From: Rarobacter incanus
GTDB taxonomy: Bacteria > Actinomycetota > Actinomycetes > Actinomycetales > Cellulomonadaceae
Direction: 5' to 3'
Assembly: GCF_006715765.1 (NCBI RefSeq)
Contig: NZ_VFNV01000001.1
Coordinates: 744,001 to 808,000, forward strand
Length of the DNA: 64,000 bases
A model generated the notes under the pieces. That model was not told where the DNA came from, searched no databases, and was given only the letters and a program-made list of their open reading frames with translations. Every line of letters begins with the position of its first letter. Positions within the stretch are counted from its first letter, which is position 1. The position numbers and the translations under genes were made by a program. Positions 55,899-64,000 of this stretch are shown here, in pieces.

Positions 55899-57149
55899 GT
55901 GCCCACCGAACCGGTTCTTGACGGACAGCGCCCCACCCGTGCCGATTACGAGGCTGCGACCCGCGAACGGTGGATCAGCGCGGGGGCGGAAATCACCACC
56001 ATGCTGTTGCAGGGCGCGGACGAGGAAGATGTTCTTGAACACATCGTCAATGTCGCGATGGAGATTGGCTCGGCCGACACCGCCGCGCTGATTCTGCCGG
56101 GCTTGCAGGGCGAATTGACCGCAGAAATCGTCCACGGAAACGGCGCCGGTAACCTCCTGGGTCTGGTCATGCCGCGCGAGGGCATGTCGTGGAACGCGCT
56201 TCGCACCGGAGAGGGTCACCTGGTCGATTCGCTGGCGGCGAAACCGGATCTGCACACCGAGGCGCTGCGCGCGTACGGGCCGGCGCTGTATGCCCCCATG
56301 GGCACCGCGGAACAGCCCGTGGGCGTGCTGCTGCTCATGCGCAGCGTCGGGGGGCACGTCTTCGATGCCGCCGACCTGCGCCGCGCGCAGTCATTTGCGA
56401 AGCAAGCGGCGCTGGCCCTGGTGCTGGCCGATGCGCGGCAGGCGCAGGCCCAGGCCCGCCTGGTCGAGGAGCGCGAGCGCATCGCACGTGACCTGCACGA
56501 TTTGGCCATACAGCAGCTGTTCGCCACCGGCATGCAGTTGGAAGTCGTGCGGCGGCGCGCCGGGCGGGGCCTGGACAAGGCTGGCCTGATCGCGATCGTG
56601 GACGAGGCGCTGACTTCGGTCGATTCCTCCGTCCGCGAAATCCGTTCGGTCGTGCGCTCGCTGCGGGACCCCGACGCGGCCTCCGGGGTCGTGGAACGGT
56701 TGCGCCGCGAATCGTCGCTGGCGCGCACGGGCCTGGGGTTTGCGCCCTCGCTGTTGATCACGCTCGATGGGCGGTCGGTCGGTGACGACGCCGAAGACGA
56801 AGAACTGTTCGATTCGGTGATCGTCGGGGCGCTGGCCGATGACGTTGTTGCGGTTGTGCGCGAGGGGCTGGCCAATGCCGCGCGCCACGCGCAGGCATCC
56901 TCCGTTTCCGCGCGGATTTCGCTTTCCACCCAGGGGGGCGGCGTCACTGTCGAGGTCGAGGACGACGGCATCGGGCTGGGAAACGTCTCCGGGCGCAAGT
57001 CGGGCACGTGGAACCTCGCGGCGCGCGCCCGCCAACACGCCGGGGAATCGGTGGTGCGCGATGCCCCCAGCGGGCACGGAACCCTACTGCACTGGCACGC
57101 ACCGGTCACGCTGGATCCCGCTCAAGGCGCGCCGTCGCCGCGCCCCTGA
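55899..57149 (+). CDS. GAF-domain sensor histidine kinase (DevS/NarX-type HisKA_3)
   Basis: A 416-residue soluble kinase. A GAF domain (about 20-175: ADTAALILPGLQGELTAEIV, then LYAPMGTAEQPVGVLLLMRS) is followed by HisKA_3 dimerisation with the phospho-accepting His in RIARDLHDLAIQQLFATG (about His 200) and a HATPase with NAARHA (N box) and EVEDDGIGLGNVSG. There is no membrane segment. GTG 55899 has AAGGAG upstream. It lies directly after cydC, and its likely partner is the NarL-type regulator at 61253-61921. DevS/DosS GAF domains bind heme and sense O2, NO or CO; only one GAF is present here and the heme His cannot be confirmed by eye. Confidence 0.88.
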   Translation: MPTEPVLDGQRPTRADYEAATRERWISAGAEITTMLLQGADEEDVLEHIVNVAMEIGSADTAALILPGLQGELTAEIVHGNGAGNLLGLVMPREGMSWNALRTGEGHLVDSLAAKPDLHTEALRAYGPALYAPMGTAEQPVGVLLLMRSVGGHVFDAADLRRAQSFAKQAALALVLADARQAQAQARLVEERERIARDLHDLAIQQLFATGMQLEVVRRRAGRGLDKAGLIAIVDEALTSVDSSVREIRSVVRSLRDPDAASGVVERLRRESSLARTGLGFAPSLLITLDGRSVGDDAEDEELFDSVIVGALADDVVAVVREGLANAARHAQASSVSARISLSTQGGGVTVEVEDDGIGLGNVSGRKSGTWNLAARARQHAGESVVRDAPSGHGTLLHWHAPVTLDPAQGAPSPRP

Positions 57150-57368
57150 CCGGCAAATCGGCCCCGGGGCACGCGGGCTGGTTTTGAATCGTTCACAGGG
57201 AGTTCACCTCCCGGCCGGGTCCCTGCGGCTGCGCGCCCATGGGCGCGCGAAAGGTCACATCCGGTCCAATTATCTAGGCGTCTTCACGGCCCGAAGGCCG
57301 GCGTCTTCCGGGTAGAATCGGCGTATCCCGACAACGATGTCATGGCGAGACGAAAGCAGAGGACCACG

Positions 57369-60218
57369 ATGAGCTCTCCATCGCGATACCCCGGCGAGGC
57401 CGTGCCCCACCACCACTTCGACCGTGCCGCTTCCGGCCGCCAACGCCCACCGCGGCGCTCGCAGCCACCTCGCTGGACCCGGCGCGGCGCTGCGCGGGTG
57501 ATCGGCGGCCTGCTCTCCGCGTCCCTCCTGGCCCAACCGGCCGCCGCGATTGCGGCCCCCGCGGCGCCTGCCGCTAGCCAGGCCGCCGCCAGCGTCGAAC
57601 GCATCGCCGCCACGTTTTCGGAACAGGGTCGAACCGTCAGCCTCATCATCGACGATGAGGCTCGCACCGGGCGCGTGCGGGTGACCGGCGCGCAAGGCGG
57701 GGACGCCGCCTGGATGGACTATTCGACCACGGGGTTCACCACTCACACCGGCCGGGTTAACTACACAAACCAGATTGCTAACGGGACGCTGACCTCCGCG
57801 CCGAGATCTGACCACGCGGGCACCACTGCGGGGCTCTTGCGTGCCTGCGCCAACATCAACAACCAGGCGTTTTGCACCGGCGGATCCCGCAGTGCCACGA
57901 CTGATCTGGTCGCGGCGGTCAACGGGATCGACTACTTCTACGATTCGTCGACGGGCCTTTTCGACGCCGACCCCACCGGCAAGCAACCGGCTGGCGCATG
58001 GGTCAAGTGGTGGCAATCGGCCGTCGCCGTGTCCGCCCTGGTGCAGAGCGCGAAGCTGCTTCCCGAGGCCGATCGCGCGCCCGTGCTGGCCCGAATCGAC
58101 CAGGTGTATCAGGCGAATAGGGGCAAGGACACCCACGGTTTCGGCGACAACTTCCGCAACGATTTCATCGACGACACCGGCTGGTGGGCAATTGCCTGGT
58201 TCGACGCCTACCAGCTCACGGGAAACCAGGACTATCTGGCCACGAGCAAGGTCGCGGCCGATTTCATGTCCCAGTGGTGGAACACCGATAGCGCTTGCGG
58301 CGGCCTGTATTGGCAGCTGGAGAAGAAGGACGGCGTGTGGGTCGGCAAAAGCCACCTTTCGGCTATTTCCAACTCACTCTATCTGCGGATCAACGCCGAA
58401 CTTTTCCGTGCTACGGGCGAACAGAAGTACCTAGACCGCGCCACCCAGGAGTGGCAGTGGTTCACCGGGTCCGGGCTGATCGGCGCCGACGGGCTGGTCA
58501 AGGACGGCGTTAACCGAGATAGCTGCGAAGCCGGCGGGACGGCCTACACGTACAACCAGGGGTCATTCATTTCCGGGGCGGTCGAATACTACCGCGCCAC
58601 CGGGGACCAGGTGGCCCTGGACAAGGCCCGCCAGGTGGCGAACGCCACGACGACCAGCACCGCGCTTAACCTGGACGGCTATCTGTTCGACGATTGCGAG
58701 AAACGGACCCAGGAGGAGATCGACGCTAGCCCCAACGAATACTTCGGCTACCGCTGCAAGAATGACGGCCCGACGTTCAAGGGACCGGCCATCCGCGGGC
58801 TCGGCGAACTCAACCAGATACTGGCCGACCAGCCGTTCAGCGCCTACATAGCCAGGCAGTGGGATTCGGCCCGCTCATCCAGCGTCAGCCCGCGGCTTTC
58901 CACCACGGAAGAAGGCGCCGCTGTCTTCGGGTTGCGCTGGTTCGACGGCACAAAGGCCCCCACCAACGACACCGATACCTCCAACGCGGCGCTTGCGCAC
59001 ATCGGGAATCAGGCAGCGGCGCTGATGCTCGCCAATGCGGCCGATGCTCCGGCAGCTTTGCTACCGACTTTGGCCGTCTCGGCATCGCAGGCCGCGTCGG
59101 CATCCGGATGGTACCCGCTAGGCGCGTCATTTTCCGCGACGAGTTCCCTGCCCGGCACGGTTAGCATGTTGCAAGACGGAGCCTGGGTGCCGTTGAGCTC
59201 GCCCAAGACATACTCCGAAGGCGGCGAATACCAGCTGACGCTGCGCGCCCCCGACTCCTCGCGAGTCGTGAACGCGCAAATCAAGATCGACGGCACCGCC
59301 CCGGTCGCGACCGCCCAGGCCGATGCCGCGCGGCACACGTTCACGATATCGGCGAGCGACGGACAAAGCGGAGTGGCCGCCATCGAATACAGCATTGCCC
59401 AGGGCCCATGGAAGACGTATTCAACGCCGGTGCACGTCCCCGAGGCGAATACTTCTATCGCCTATCGGGCGATCGACCAGGTGGGCAACGTCTCGGCTAC
59501 CAAGAGCGTCACGACCGCGGACGTGCTCGAAACCTCGATCACGGTTTCGGCGACGACGGTCGAGGCGGGCACAAGCGCGAAGCTCGGCATAACGGTGGCC
59601 GCAATCGGCAGCAGCGTCGTGCCGACGGGGACGGTCGAAGTGTCCGCGGGGGCAACACGCCTGGGAGCCGCGGAGCTGTCGAACGGGAAGGCGACCATTT
59701 CGCTGCCGCGGACCCTTGCCCAAGGAACGCACCGGCTCACCGTCTACTACGGCGGCAGCAGCACCGTGGCCGCCACATCCGTCACCGTTGATGTGGTGAT
59801 CAAACCGGCCAGCGACCCCGGGACAGGATCCGCGGGCGTCATCACCATTATCGTCAATGGCGGCGCCGCATCCCAGGTGGGACAAACGACCGCCCGCGCG
59901 AATGTGGCTCTCACGGTGCGGGCCCCGAAGTCGGTGCGGGCATCCAAGCGCGCCAAGGTGCGCATCAGCGCAAAGGCGAAGGGAACGAAGGTCACGGGCA
60001 AGGTGACGGTGCGCGTCAAGAGGATCGCGATCGCGAAGGGCCAAACGAAGACGGGGCGCTCGTCCTTCGTGTTCAGGGTGAAGCTACGCAAGCAAGCCGC
60101 GACCCTGAAACTGCCGCGGCTCAAGCCCGGCACCTACCAGGTCACCGCCAGCGTGAAAAAGTCGTCGAGCCACAAGAAGGCGACCAGCAAGACGATCAAG
60201 GTTCGCGTCAAGCGCTAG
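57369..60218 (+). CDS. Secreted GH76-type glycoside hydrolase with Ig-like repeats and basic tail
   Basis: About 949 residues. The export signal is long and twin-arginine rich (RWTRRGAARVIGGLLSASLL, then AQPAAAIAA). The catalytic module (about 60-530) looks like GH76 alpha-1,6-mannanase: FRNDFIDDTGWWAIAWFDAY with the catalytic Asp pair, GGLYWQLEKKDGVWVGKSHL, and EAGGTAYTYNQGSFISGAVE. Ig-like domains follow (DGTAPVATAQADAARHTFTI; VVPTGTVEVSAGATRLG as in Big_3_5). The end is strongly basic (TSKTIKVRVKR) with no sortase motif, like the BIG2 protein at 24655-25761. It should act on mannan-like polysaccharide outside the cell. ATG 57369 has AGAGGAC upstream; ATG 57342 is also possible. Confidence 0.85.
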   Translation: MSSPSRYPGEAVPHHHFDRAASGRQRPPRRSQPPRWTRRGAARVIGGLLSASLLAQPAAAIAAPAAPAASQAAASVERIAATFSEQGRTVSLIIDDEARTGRVRVTGAQGGDAAWMDYSTTGFTTHTGRVNYTNQIANGTLTSAPRSDHAGTTAGLLRACANINNQAFCTGGSRSATTDLVAAVNGIDYFYDSSTGLFDADPTGKQPAGAWVKWWQSAVAVSALVQSAKLLPEADRAPVLARIDQVYQANRGKDTHGFGDNFRNDFIDDTGWWAIAWFDAYQLTGNQDYLATSKVAADFMSQWWNTDSACGGLYWQLEKKDGVWVGKSHLSAISNSLYLRINAELFRATGEQKYLDRATQEWQWFTGSGLIGADGLVKDGVNRDSCEAGGTAYTYNQGSFISGAVEYYRATGDQVALDKARQVANATTTSTALNLDGYLFDDCEKRTQEEIDASPNEYFGYRCKNDGPTFKGPAIRGLGELNQILADQPFSAYIARQWDSARSSSVSPRLSTTEEGAAVFGLRWFDGTKAPTNDTDTSNAALAHIGNQAAALMLANAADAPAALLPTLAVSASQAASASGWYPLGASFSATSSLPGTVSMLQDGAWVPLSSPKTYSEGGEYQLTLRAPDSSRVVNAQIKIDGTAPVATAQADAARHTFTISASDGQSGVAAIEYSIAQGPWKTYSTPVHVPEANTSIAYRAIDQVGNVSATKSVTTADVLETSITVSATTVEAGTSAKLGITVAAIGSSVVPTGTVEVSAGATRLGAAELSNGKATISLPRTLAQGTHRLTVYYGGSSTVAATSVTVDVVIKPASDPGTGSAGVITIIVNGGAASQVGQTTARANVALTVRAPKSVRASKRAKVRISAKAKGTKVTGKVTVRVKRIAIAKGQTKTGRSSFVFRVKLRKQAATLKLPRLKPGTYQVTASVKKSSSHKKATSKTIKVRVKR

Positions 60219-60260
60219 CGTTCGGCGCTAATTGCACGCAAAGTCCCACGGTGCAGTAAG

Positions 60261-60282
60261 ATCGTGATCAAATCGTGATCAA
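60261..60282. repeat. 11-bp tandem direct repeat before the binding-protein-like gene
   Basis: ATCGTGATCAA occurs twice in a row (60261-60271 and 60272-60282), about 30 bases upstream of the ATG at 60311. TGATCA is itself palindromic, so this may be a pair of regulator-binding sites in the promoter. Confidence 0.5.
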
Positions 60283-60310
60283 CGTTGACCACCACCGATG
60301 AGGACCTCGC

Positions 60311-61201
60311 ATGACGCTTCCACGGCGTTTCGGGCGACCGGCGCGCGCCTTGCGCCGCCAGGCCAGCCCGGCCGGAACCTGGATATTCGTCGCTGGGTTG
60401 TGCCTCATAGCGGTCGCCGCGACGTTCGCAATCGTCGGCGCACTCGATACGTACCGGCACTCCGCGAGCCAGAGCATCGCCGCGGGGAGCCAACCACGGG
60501 CCGACGCGGCCCCGTACTCAACGCTGACCTCCCAGGCCCGAGGCGAGTCATCGACGACCGTGATCTCGCTGGTGCTACCGGCCCCGCACGCCGCCACCGC
60601 GGCATCGGTCGCGGCCACCGCCGCCGCGCGCCAGGGCGTCACCGCAAGCACCATCGCGGCCACCACGGGATCAGATCAGGCAACCCAAATCGCCCGCCTG
60701 ACTGAGGATCAATCGATTGGCGGGTTGATCATCGAGCCGAGCGACGAACATGTGTCCGCGGCCGCGATCGCCCGGGCCAAGGAGGCCGGTAAGGCCGTCG
60801 TGATGCTGGCGATTGAACCGGGCACCGACCAAATCCAATACAGCGATGCGGACGCCATCGTCGGGTTTACGGCCGTGGCAAGCGTCGCAACTGCCGATTC
60901 GCCCGCGACGAAGCGGCGCGCTTCCCGGCAGCTCCAGGTGGCGACGGACATCGACCAGGCGATAGCGATCCTGCCCGATCTAGCGGAGGGCACGCGCGAT
61001 TCGTTCCTCTACTACGATCGGGACGCGCTGATAACCCGCGCAGTTTCCGTCGCCGCCGACCTCATCAGCACCGCGCAGAACGCCACGCAACGCCACTCGA
61101 CGGCGATAACGACGATCGACCCGGTGGTGGTGACAACGCAAAACGCGGCAACGGTGTTCGCCGATAGCCCGCTCGCCCTTCGCGCATTCGGGGGCGGTTA
61201 G
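60311..61201 (+). CDS. Membrane-anchored periplasmic-binding-protein-like protein
   Basis: A 296-residue protein. A basic N-terminus and one membrane helix (TWIFVAGLCLIAVAATFAIV, about 22-41) anchor it outside the cell. The extracytoplasmic part looks like the first lobe of a type I sugar-binding protein (ISLVLPAPHAATAASVAATA; LTEDQSIGGLIIEPSDEHVS; AKEAGKAVVMLAIEPGTD), but the second lobe is short and weakly matched. It may be a sensor or a degenerate binding protein. ATG 60311 has GAGGAC upstream. It follows the GH76 gene in the same direction, so it may sense or bind a sugar released by that enzyme; this is inference from position. Confidence 0.6.
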   Translation: MTLPRRFGRPARALRRQASPAGTWIFVAGLCLIAVAATFAIVGALDTYRHSASQSIAAGSQPRADAAPYSTLTSQARGESSTTVISLVLPAPHAATAASVAATAAARQGVTASTIAATTGSDQATQIARLTEDQSIGGLIIEPSDEHVSAAAIARAKEAGKAVVMLAIEPGTDQIQYSDADAIVGFTAVASVATADSPATKRRASRQLQVATDIDQAIAILPDLAEGTRDSFLYYDRDALITRAVSVAADLISTAQNATQRHSTAITTIDPVVVTTQNAATVFADSPLALRAFGGG

Positions 61202-61252
61202 GCCGCGACCGCCGCGCCCCGCCACACTTCGGGACGCAACCCGACGCGTCGC

Positions 61253-61921
61253 TCAGGCGTTATCGGAGGCGCTCCACGCGCGGTTACGTCGCGCGGCCGC
61301 CCACGCCGCAACTTGGGTTCGCCGCTGCAGCCCCATCTTCGCCAGCAGCGACGTGATGTGGTTCTTGACCGTCTTCTCGGCGATCGAAAGCCGCTCCGCG
61401 ATTTCCCGGTTGGAAAGCCCCTCACCGATCAGGTTGACCACCTTCAGCTCGGAGGGAGTCAGGTCCTCGGTGGGGTCGTCGTGGTCCTTGCGGCGCCGGG
61501 TCACGGTCTTTTCGTCGAGCAGGACGCGCCCGGCACCCACCGCGCGCACCACGTCCGCGATTTCCGCGCCGCGCACCGATTTCAGGACGTACGCCACCGC
61601 GCCTGCGTCCAGCGCCGCTGCCAGAGCCACGTCGTCGTCGAACGACGTCAAGACAATGGCGCGCACCGACTCGTCGCGGGCGTGGACCGCCTTGATGAGA
61701 TCGATGCCGGTGCCGTCAGGCAGTTGCAGGTCCACCAGCATGACCGCGGGATGCACCAGTTCGGCGCGGCGCAGACCTTCCGCCACGCTCCCCGCTTCGG
61801 CCACGATCGACATGCCCTCCGAGCGGTCGATGACCTCGGCAATACCCCTACGGACGACCTCGTGGTCGTCAATGATCATGACGGTCAGATCCGTGCTCTC
61901 GGCACCCTGATTTGCATCCAC
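61253..61921 (-). CDS. NarL/DevR-family response regulator
   Basis: A 222-residue two-domain regulator. The receiver has the acidic pair in VMIIDDHEVVRRG, phospho-acceptor D64 in MLVDLQLPDGTG, Thr/Ser in AIVLTSFDDD and Lys in AYVLKSVRGAE. The LuxR-type helix-turn-helix (about 154-196) reads LTPSELKVVNLIGEGLSNRE and AERLSIAEKTVKNHITSLLA, then KMGLQRRTQVAAW. This is close in pattern to DevR/DosR of mycobacteria. It is the probable partner of the GAF-kinase at 55899 and a candidate to bind the DevR-type box before cydA. Confidence 0.92.
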   Translation of the reverse strand: MDANQGAESTDLTVMIIDDHEVVRRGIAEVIDRSEGMSIVAEAGSVAEGLRRAELVHPAVMLVDLQLPDGTGIDLIKAVHARDESVRAIVLTSFDDDVALAAALDAGAVAYVLKSVRGAEIADVVRAVGAGRVLLDEKTVTRRRKDHDDPTEDLTPSELKVVNLIGEGLSNREIAERLSIAEKTVKNHITSLLAKMGLQRRTQVAAWAAARRNRAWSASDNA

Positions 61922-62019
61922 GGTAATAGTCTAAGCGGCGCCGGGAGCGAACCCGCACATTTCGCCTAACGATGCGGATACCCACCGAATCGGCCCTATG
62001 GATTTTCCGAAGATCACCG

Positions 62020-62922
62020 TCACCGCCGTCGCTGGCAGCGCGGGCAGATGTGCGAGGATCGGCCGCCGACTACAATCCGCCGGATCGGGGTGCCGCACCG
62101 CGGGCACGGCTCCCCCGTGCGCCCGTAGGCCTGCAAACTCCTGCTGAAGTACCCCGATTCGCCGTTCACGTTGACGTACAGGGCGTCGAAACTGGTGCCG
62201 CCAACCTCGAGCGCGGCCGCCATGACCGCCGCTGCGCTTTCCAGCACAAGCCTCATTTTTTCGGACGAGATCTGCCTCGCACTTTGCGCCGGATGCACCC
62301 GAGCGCGCCACAGCGCCTCATCAGCGTAGATATTGCCGATACCGGAGACGGTCTGCTGCCCCAAAAGCAGCGACTTGATCGCGGATGACCGCGTGCGCAG
62401 CGACCCGGCTACCGCGTCAATATCGAAGTGCGGGTCGAGTATGTCGCGGGCGATGTGGCTGACCCTTCGCGGGATCAGCGCCGCACCGGTGCCGGCGCCG
62501 GCCGCCAAGTGATCGCTCGTTCCGATCACATCGTCGACCACGAGGTAGCCGAAGGTGCGCTGATCGATGAAGTCGAGTTCGGTGCGGCTCGCGCCGCTGC
62601 CCAGCAGCATTGTTACCCGGGCGTGCGGATGGAGGGGGCGGGCCTCGTTCTCAAAAAATCGAAACTGACCGCTCATGCCCAGGTGAGCGACCAAGGCAAC
62701 GGGCGCGGATCCGTCTTTCCTGGCGGTCATCCACAAGAACTTGCCCCGCCGCGCCACCTCACACAATGTCGATCCGACCAGCCGGTCGCGGAATTCTTGC
62801 GCGCCGCCAACCTGGTGCCTGATCGAGTAATCGCGCAAAATCGCGACGTCAAGAACCGTGTTGCCCACGACCCGCGGTGCAAGGCCCCGGCGAACCGACT
62901 CGACTTCCGGGAGCTCAGGCAC
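62020..62922 (-). CDS. mutM: Formamidopyrimidine-DNA glycosylase MutM (Fpg)
   Basis: A 300-residue Fpg that removes 8-oxoguanine. After GTG the protein starts PELPEVESVRRGL, giving the catalytic N-terminal Pro and Glu. Further signatures are LVAHLGMSGQFRFF, the H2TH segment (SLLLGQQTVSGIGNIYADEA) and a C-terminal zinc finger CPRCGTPIRR...CPRC. GTG 62922 is the only start that exposes the catalytic Pro; the longer frame has no homology. It overlaps the rnc stop by eight bases. Confidence 0.96.
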   Translation of the reverse strand: MPELPEVESVRRGLAPRVVGNTVLDVAILRDYSIRHQVGGAQEFRDRLVGSTLCEVARRGKFLWMTARKDGSAPVALVAHLGMSGQFRFFENEARPLHPHARVTMLLGSGASRTELDFIDQRTFGYLVVDDVIGTSDHLAAGAGTGAALIPRRVSHIARDILDPHFDIDAVAGSLRTRSSAIKSLLLGQQTVSGIGNIYADEALWRARVHPAQSARQISSEKMRLVLESAAAVMAAALEVGGTSFDALYVNVNGESGYFSRSLQAYGRTGEPCPRCGTPIRRIVVGGRSSHICPRCQRRR

Positions 62923-63694
62923 CCGTGGTTGTCGCGTCCGCGGATGCCGCATCGCCGCCCTGTCGGCGTTGCAGTTCCTTGTAGGCGGCCTCGGCGGCGG
63001 CCTGCTCCGCGTGCTTCTTGGCGCTGCCGACTCCCGTGCCGTAAATCTCTTTGTCGATGCGGATAACGGCCGTGAACTCGCGCGCGTGGTCCGGGCCGAT
63101 GCCCTCCACGCAGTAGTGCGGCGCCGTTCCGAATCGTTCGGCGACGGCCTCTTGCAAGGAAGTCTTCCAGTCGAGGCCGGCACCCAGGTGCGCCGCCTGG
63201 TCGATGAGCGGATCGACCAGCGCCAGGACCACCCGCCGCGATTCATCCAACCCGTGGCAAAGGTAGGTGGCGCCCAAAAGCGCTTCGACGGTGTCCGACA
63301 GTATCGAATCCTTATCGCCGCCGCCGGAGGCCGCCTCCCCCCTGCCCAGCAGGATGTATTCGCCCAGACCGATGGAGCGGGCCACCGTCGCGAGCGCGCG
63401 CTGCGAAACGGTCGCCGCGCGCATCCGCGCCAGGTCGCCTTCAGGCAGGTCTGGGAAGCGCCGGTAGAGGCGTTCCGTGACCACCAGCCCCAAAACGGTA
63501 TCGCCCAGGAACTCTAGGCGTTCGTTGGTGGGGATACCGCCCGCTTCGTGCGCGAAGGAACGGTGGGTCAGAGCCAACACGACAAGCTCGGGGTCGATGG
63601 TGACCCCGAGCTTGTCGTATAGACGGGCAATCGCTCCCTGATCCAGCTGCGCTGCCTGGGAGCGTTGACCGCGATGATTGTTGCGACCAGTCAC
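62915..63694 (-). CDS. rnc: Ribonuclease III
   Basis: A 259-residue RNase III for double-stranded RNA processing. The nuclease signature is NERLEFLGDTVLGLVVTERL (about 61-80) with the second acidic site in SILSDTVEALLGATYL; the C-terminal dsRNA-binding domain starts at DWKTSLQEAVAERFG and includes SAKKHAEQAAAEAAYKEL. GTG 63694 follows the rpmF stop by 11 bases; the longer frame runs through rpmF and is a shadow. It is coupled with mutM by overlap. Confidence 0.96.
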   Translation of the reverse strand: MTGRNNHRGQRSQAAQLDQGAIARLYDKLGVTIDPELVVLALTHRSFAHEAGGIPTNERLEFLGDTVLGLVVTERLYRRFPDLPEGDLARMRAATVSQRALATVARSIGLGEYILLGRGEAASGGGDKDSILSDTVEALLGATYLCHGLDESRRVVLALVDPLIDQAAHLGAGLDWKTSLQEAVAERFGTAPHYCVEGIGPDHAREFTAVIRIDKEIYGTGVGSAKKHAEQAAAEAAYKELQRRQGGDAASADATTTGA

Positions 63695-63705
63695 GCCAAA
63701 ACTGC

Positions 63706-63897
63706 TCAGGCGTGCTCGCTGCGCAGCGCCTCGACGTACTGGCGACCCTTGTAGGTGCCGCAAGTCGGGCAGGCCACGTGGGACTGCTTCGGCGACTTGC
63801 ACTGCGGGCACGTCGCGAGGCTCACAGCAGTTGCCTTCCATTGCGAACGGCGCGCACGGGTGTTGCTGCGCGACATCTTGCGCTTGGGAACAGCCAC
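63706..63897 (-). CDS. rpmF: 50S ribosomal protein L32 (bL32)
   Basis: A 63-residue bL32: [20 protein letters not shown], then a zinc ribbon CPQC...[11 protein letters not shown]. All four cysteines are present, so this is the zinc-binding (C+) form. GTG 63897 gives the family start; it lies two bases after the DUF177 stop. Confidence 0.96.
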   Translation of the reverse strand: MAVPKRKMSRSNTRARRSQWKATAVSLATCPQCKSPKQSHVACPTCGTYKGRQYVEALRSEHA

Positions 63898-63899
63898 AG

Positions 63900-64000
63900 C
63901 TAGCTCTCTTTCGTCTCGTCGGCGTTCTTCGCTTCTCGAAGAACGTCCTGCAACACGGCCCATCGCGAATCGATGGACTCATGCTGGTGGTCTGGATCGT
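63900..64000 (-). CDS. DUF177/YceD family protein, C-terminal end only
   Basis: The minus strand carries the last 32 codons of a gene that begins beyond the window: [20 protein letters not shown], then [12 protein letters not shown] and TAG at 63902-63900. The DxRWAxLxxL ending directly upstream of rpmF is characteristic of the YceD/DUF177 proteins linked to rRNA and L32 in most bacteria. Confidence 0.85.
   Translation of the reverse strand, partial: DPDHQHESIDSRWAVLQDVLREAKNADETKES

Overview
The window is GC-rich DNA from an actinobacterium (Actinomycetota). This rests on the block rne, rplU, rpmA, obgE, proB, proA, nadD, rsfS, on the block DUF177/YceD, rpmF, rnc, mutM, on frequent GTG starts, and on a cydABDC operon next to a DevS/DevR-type two-component pair. 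I cannot fix the family or species from sequence alone.

The left part, 1 to about 30.3 kb, is accessory DNA ending at the 3' end of a tRNA-Ala(GGC) gene (30397-30469, minus). It is full of broken mobile and defence genes: a GmrSD-type restriction enzyme remnant joined to a MobF relaxase remnant; a metal-stress cluster (Crp/Fnr regulator, HMA protein, P1B-type ATPase with a CPG motif, frameshifted cupin, MDR-family reductase); a pair of CrcB fluoride channel genes; two near-identical IS3-family elements about 15.8 kb apart in the same orientation; a class II Fic protein with a duplicated palindromic control region; an IS30 remnant; a complete Wadjet operon (jetA-jetB-jetC-jetD); a broken DUF1778 antitoxin; an ArdC/ImmA-like zinc protein; an hsdR tail followed by an RloC-like ATPase remnant; an Abi_2 (HEPN) abortive-infection gene; and an internally deleted IS1249-like element with intact 15-bp inverted ends. 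This is a decaying genomic island in which Wadjet, Fic, Abi and CrcB appear to be the surviving functions.

From 30.7 to 64 kb the DNA is mostly chromosomal core. It carries a butanediol-type dehydrogenase, an ABC-F ATPase, a striking noncoding block of tandem repeats (24-bp, 93-bp and 34-bp units, 33.9-34.8 kb), and then, on the minus strand, the ribosome/GTPase/proline/NAD block. That block has three departures from the usual order: a nitroreductase between obgE and proB, an AEC transporter on the opposite strand between rne and rplU, and a long Ala/Pro-rich repeat protein with a C-terminal membrane segment between nadD and rsfS. On the plus strand from 49.8 kb lies cydABDC (cytochrome bd oxidase and its assembly exporter). 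It is preceded by a near-consensus DevR/DosR box and followed by a GAF-histidine kinase; the matching NarL/DevR-type regulator is at 61.3 kb, so a hypoxia or redox circuit can be read from the sequence. A secreted GH76-type glycan hydrolase and a membrane-anchored binding-protein-like gene lie between kinase and regulator. The window ends in mutM, rnc, rpmF and the tail of a DUF177 gene.

No single undescribed system is proven here. The best leads are the duplicated Fic control region, the CPG-type ATPase cluster with its FNR-like box, the DevR box in front of cydABDC, the 93-bp repeat block, and the IS3-flanked segment carrying Wadjet.
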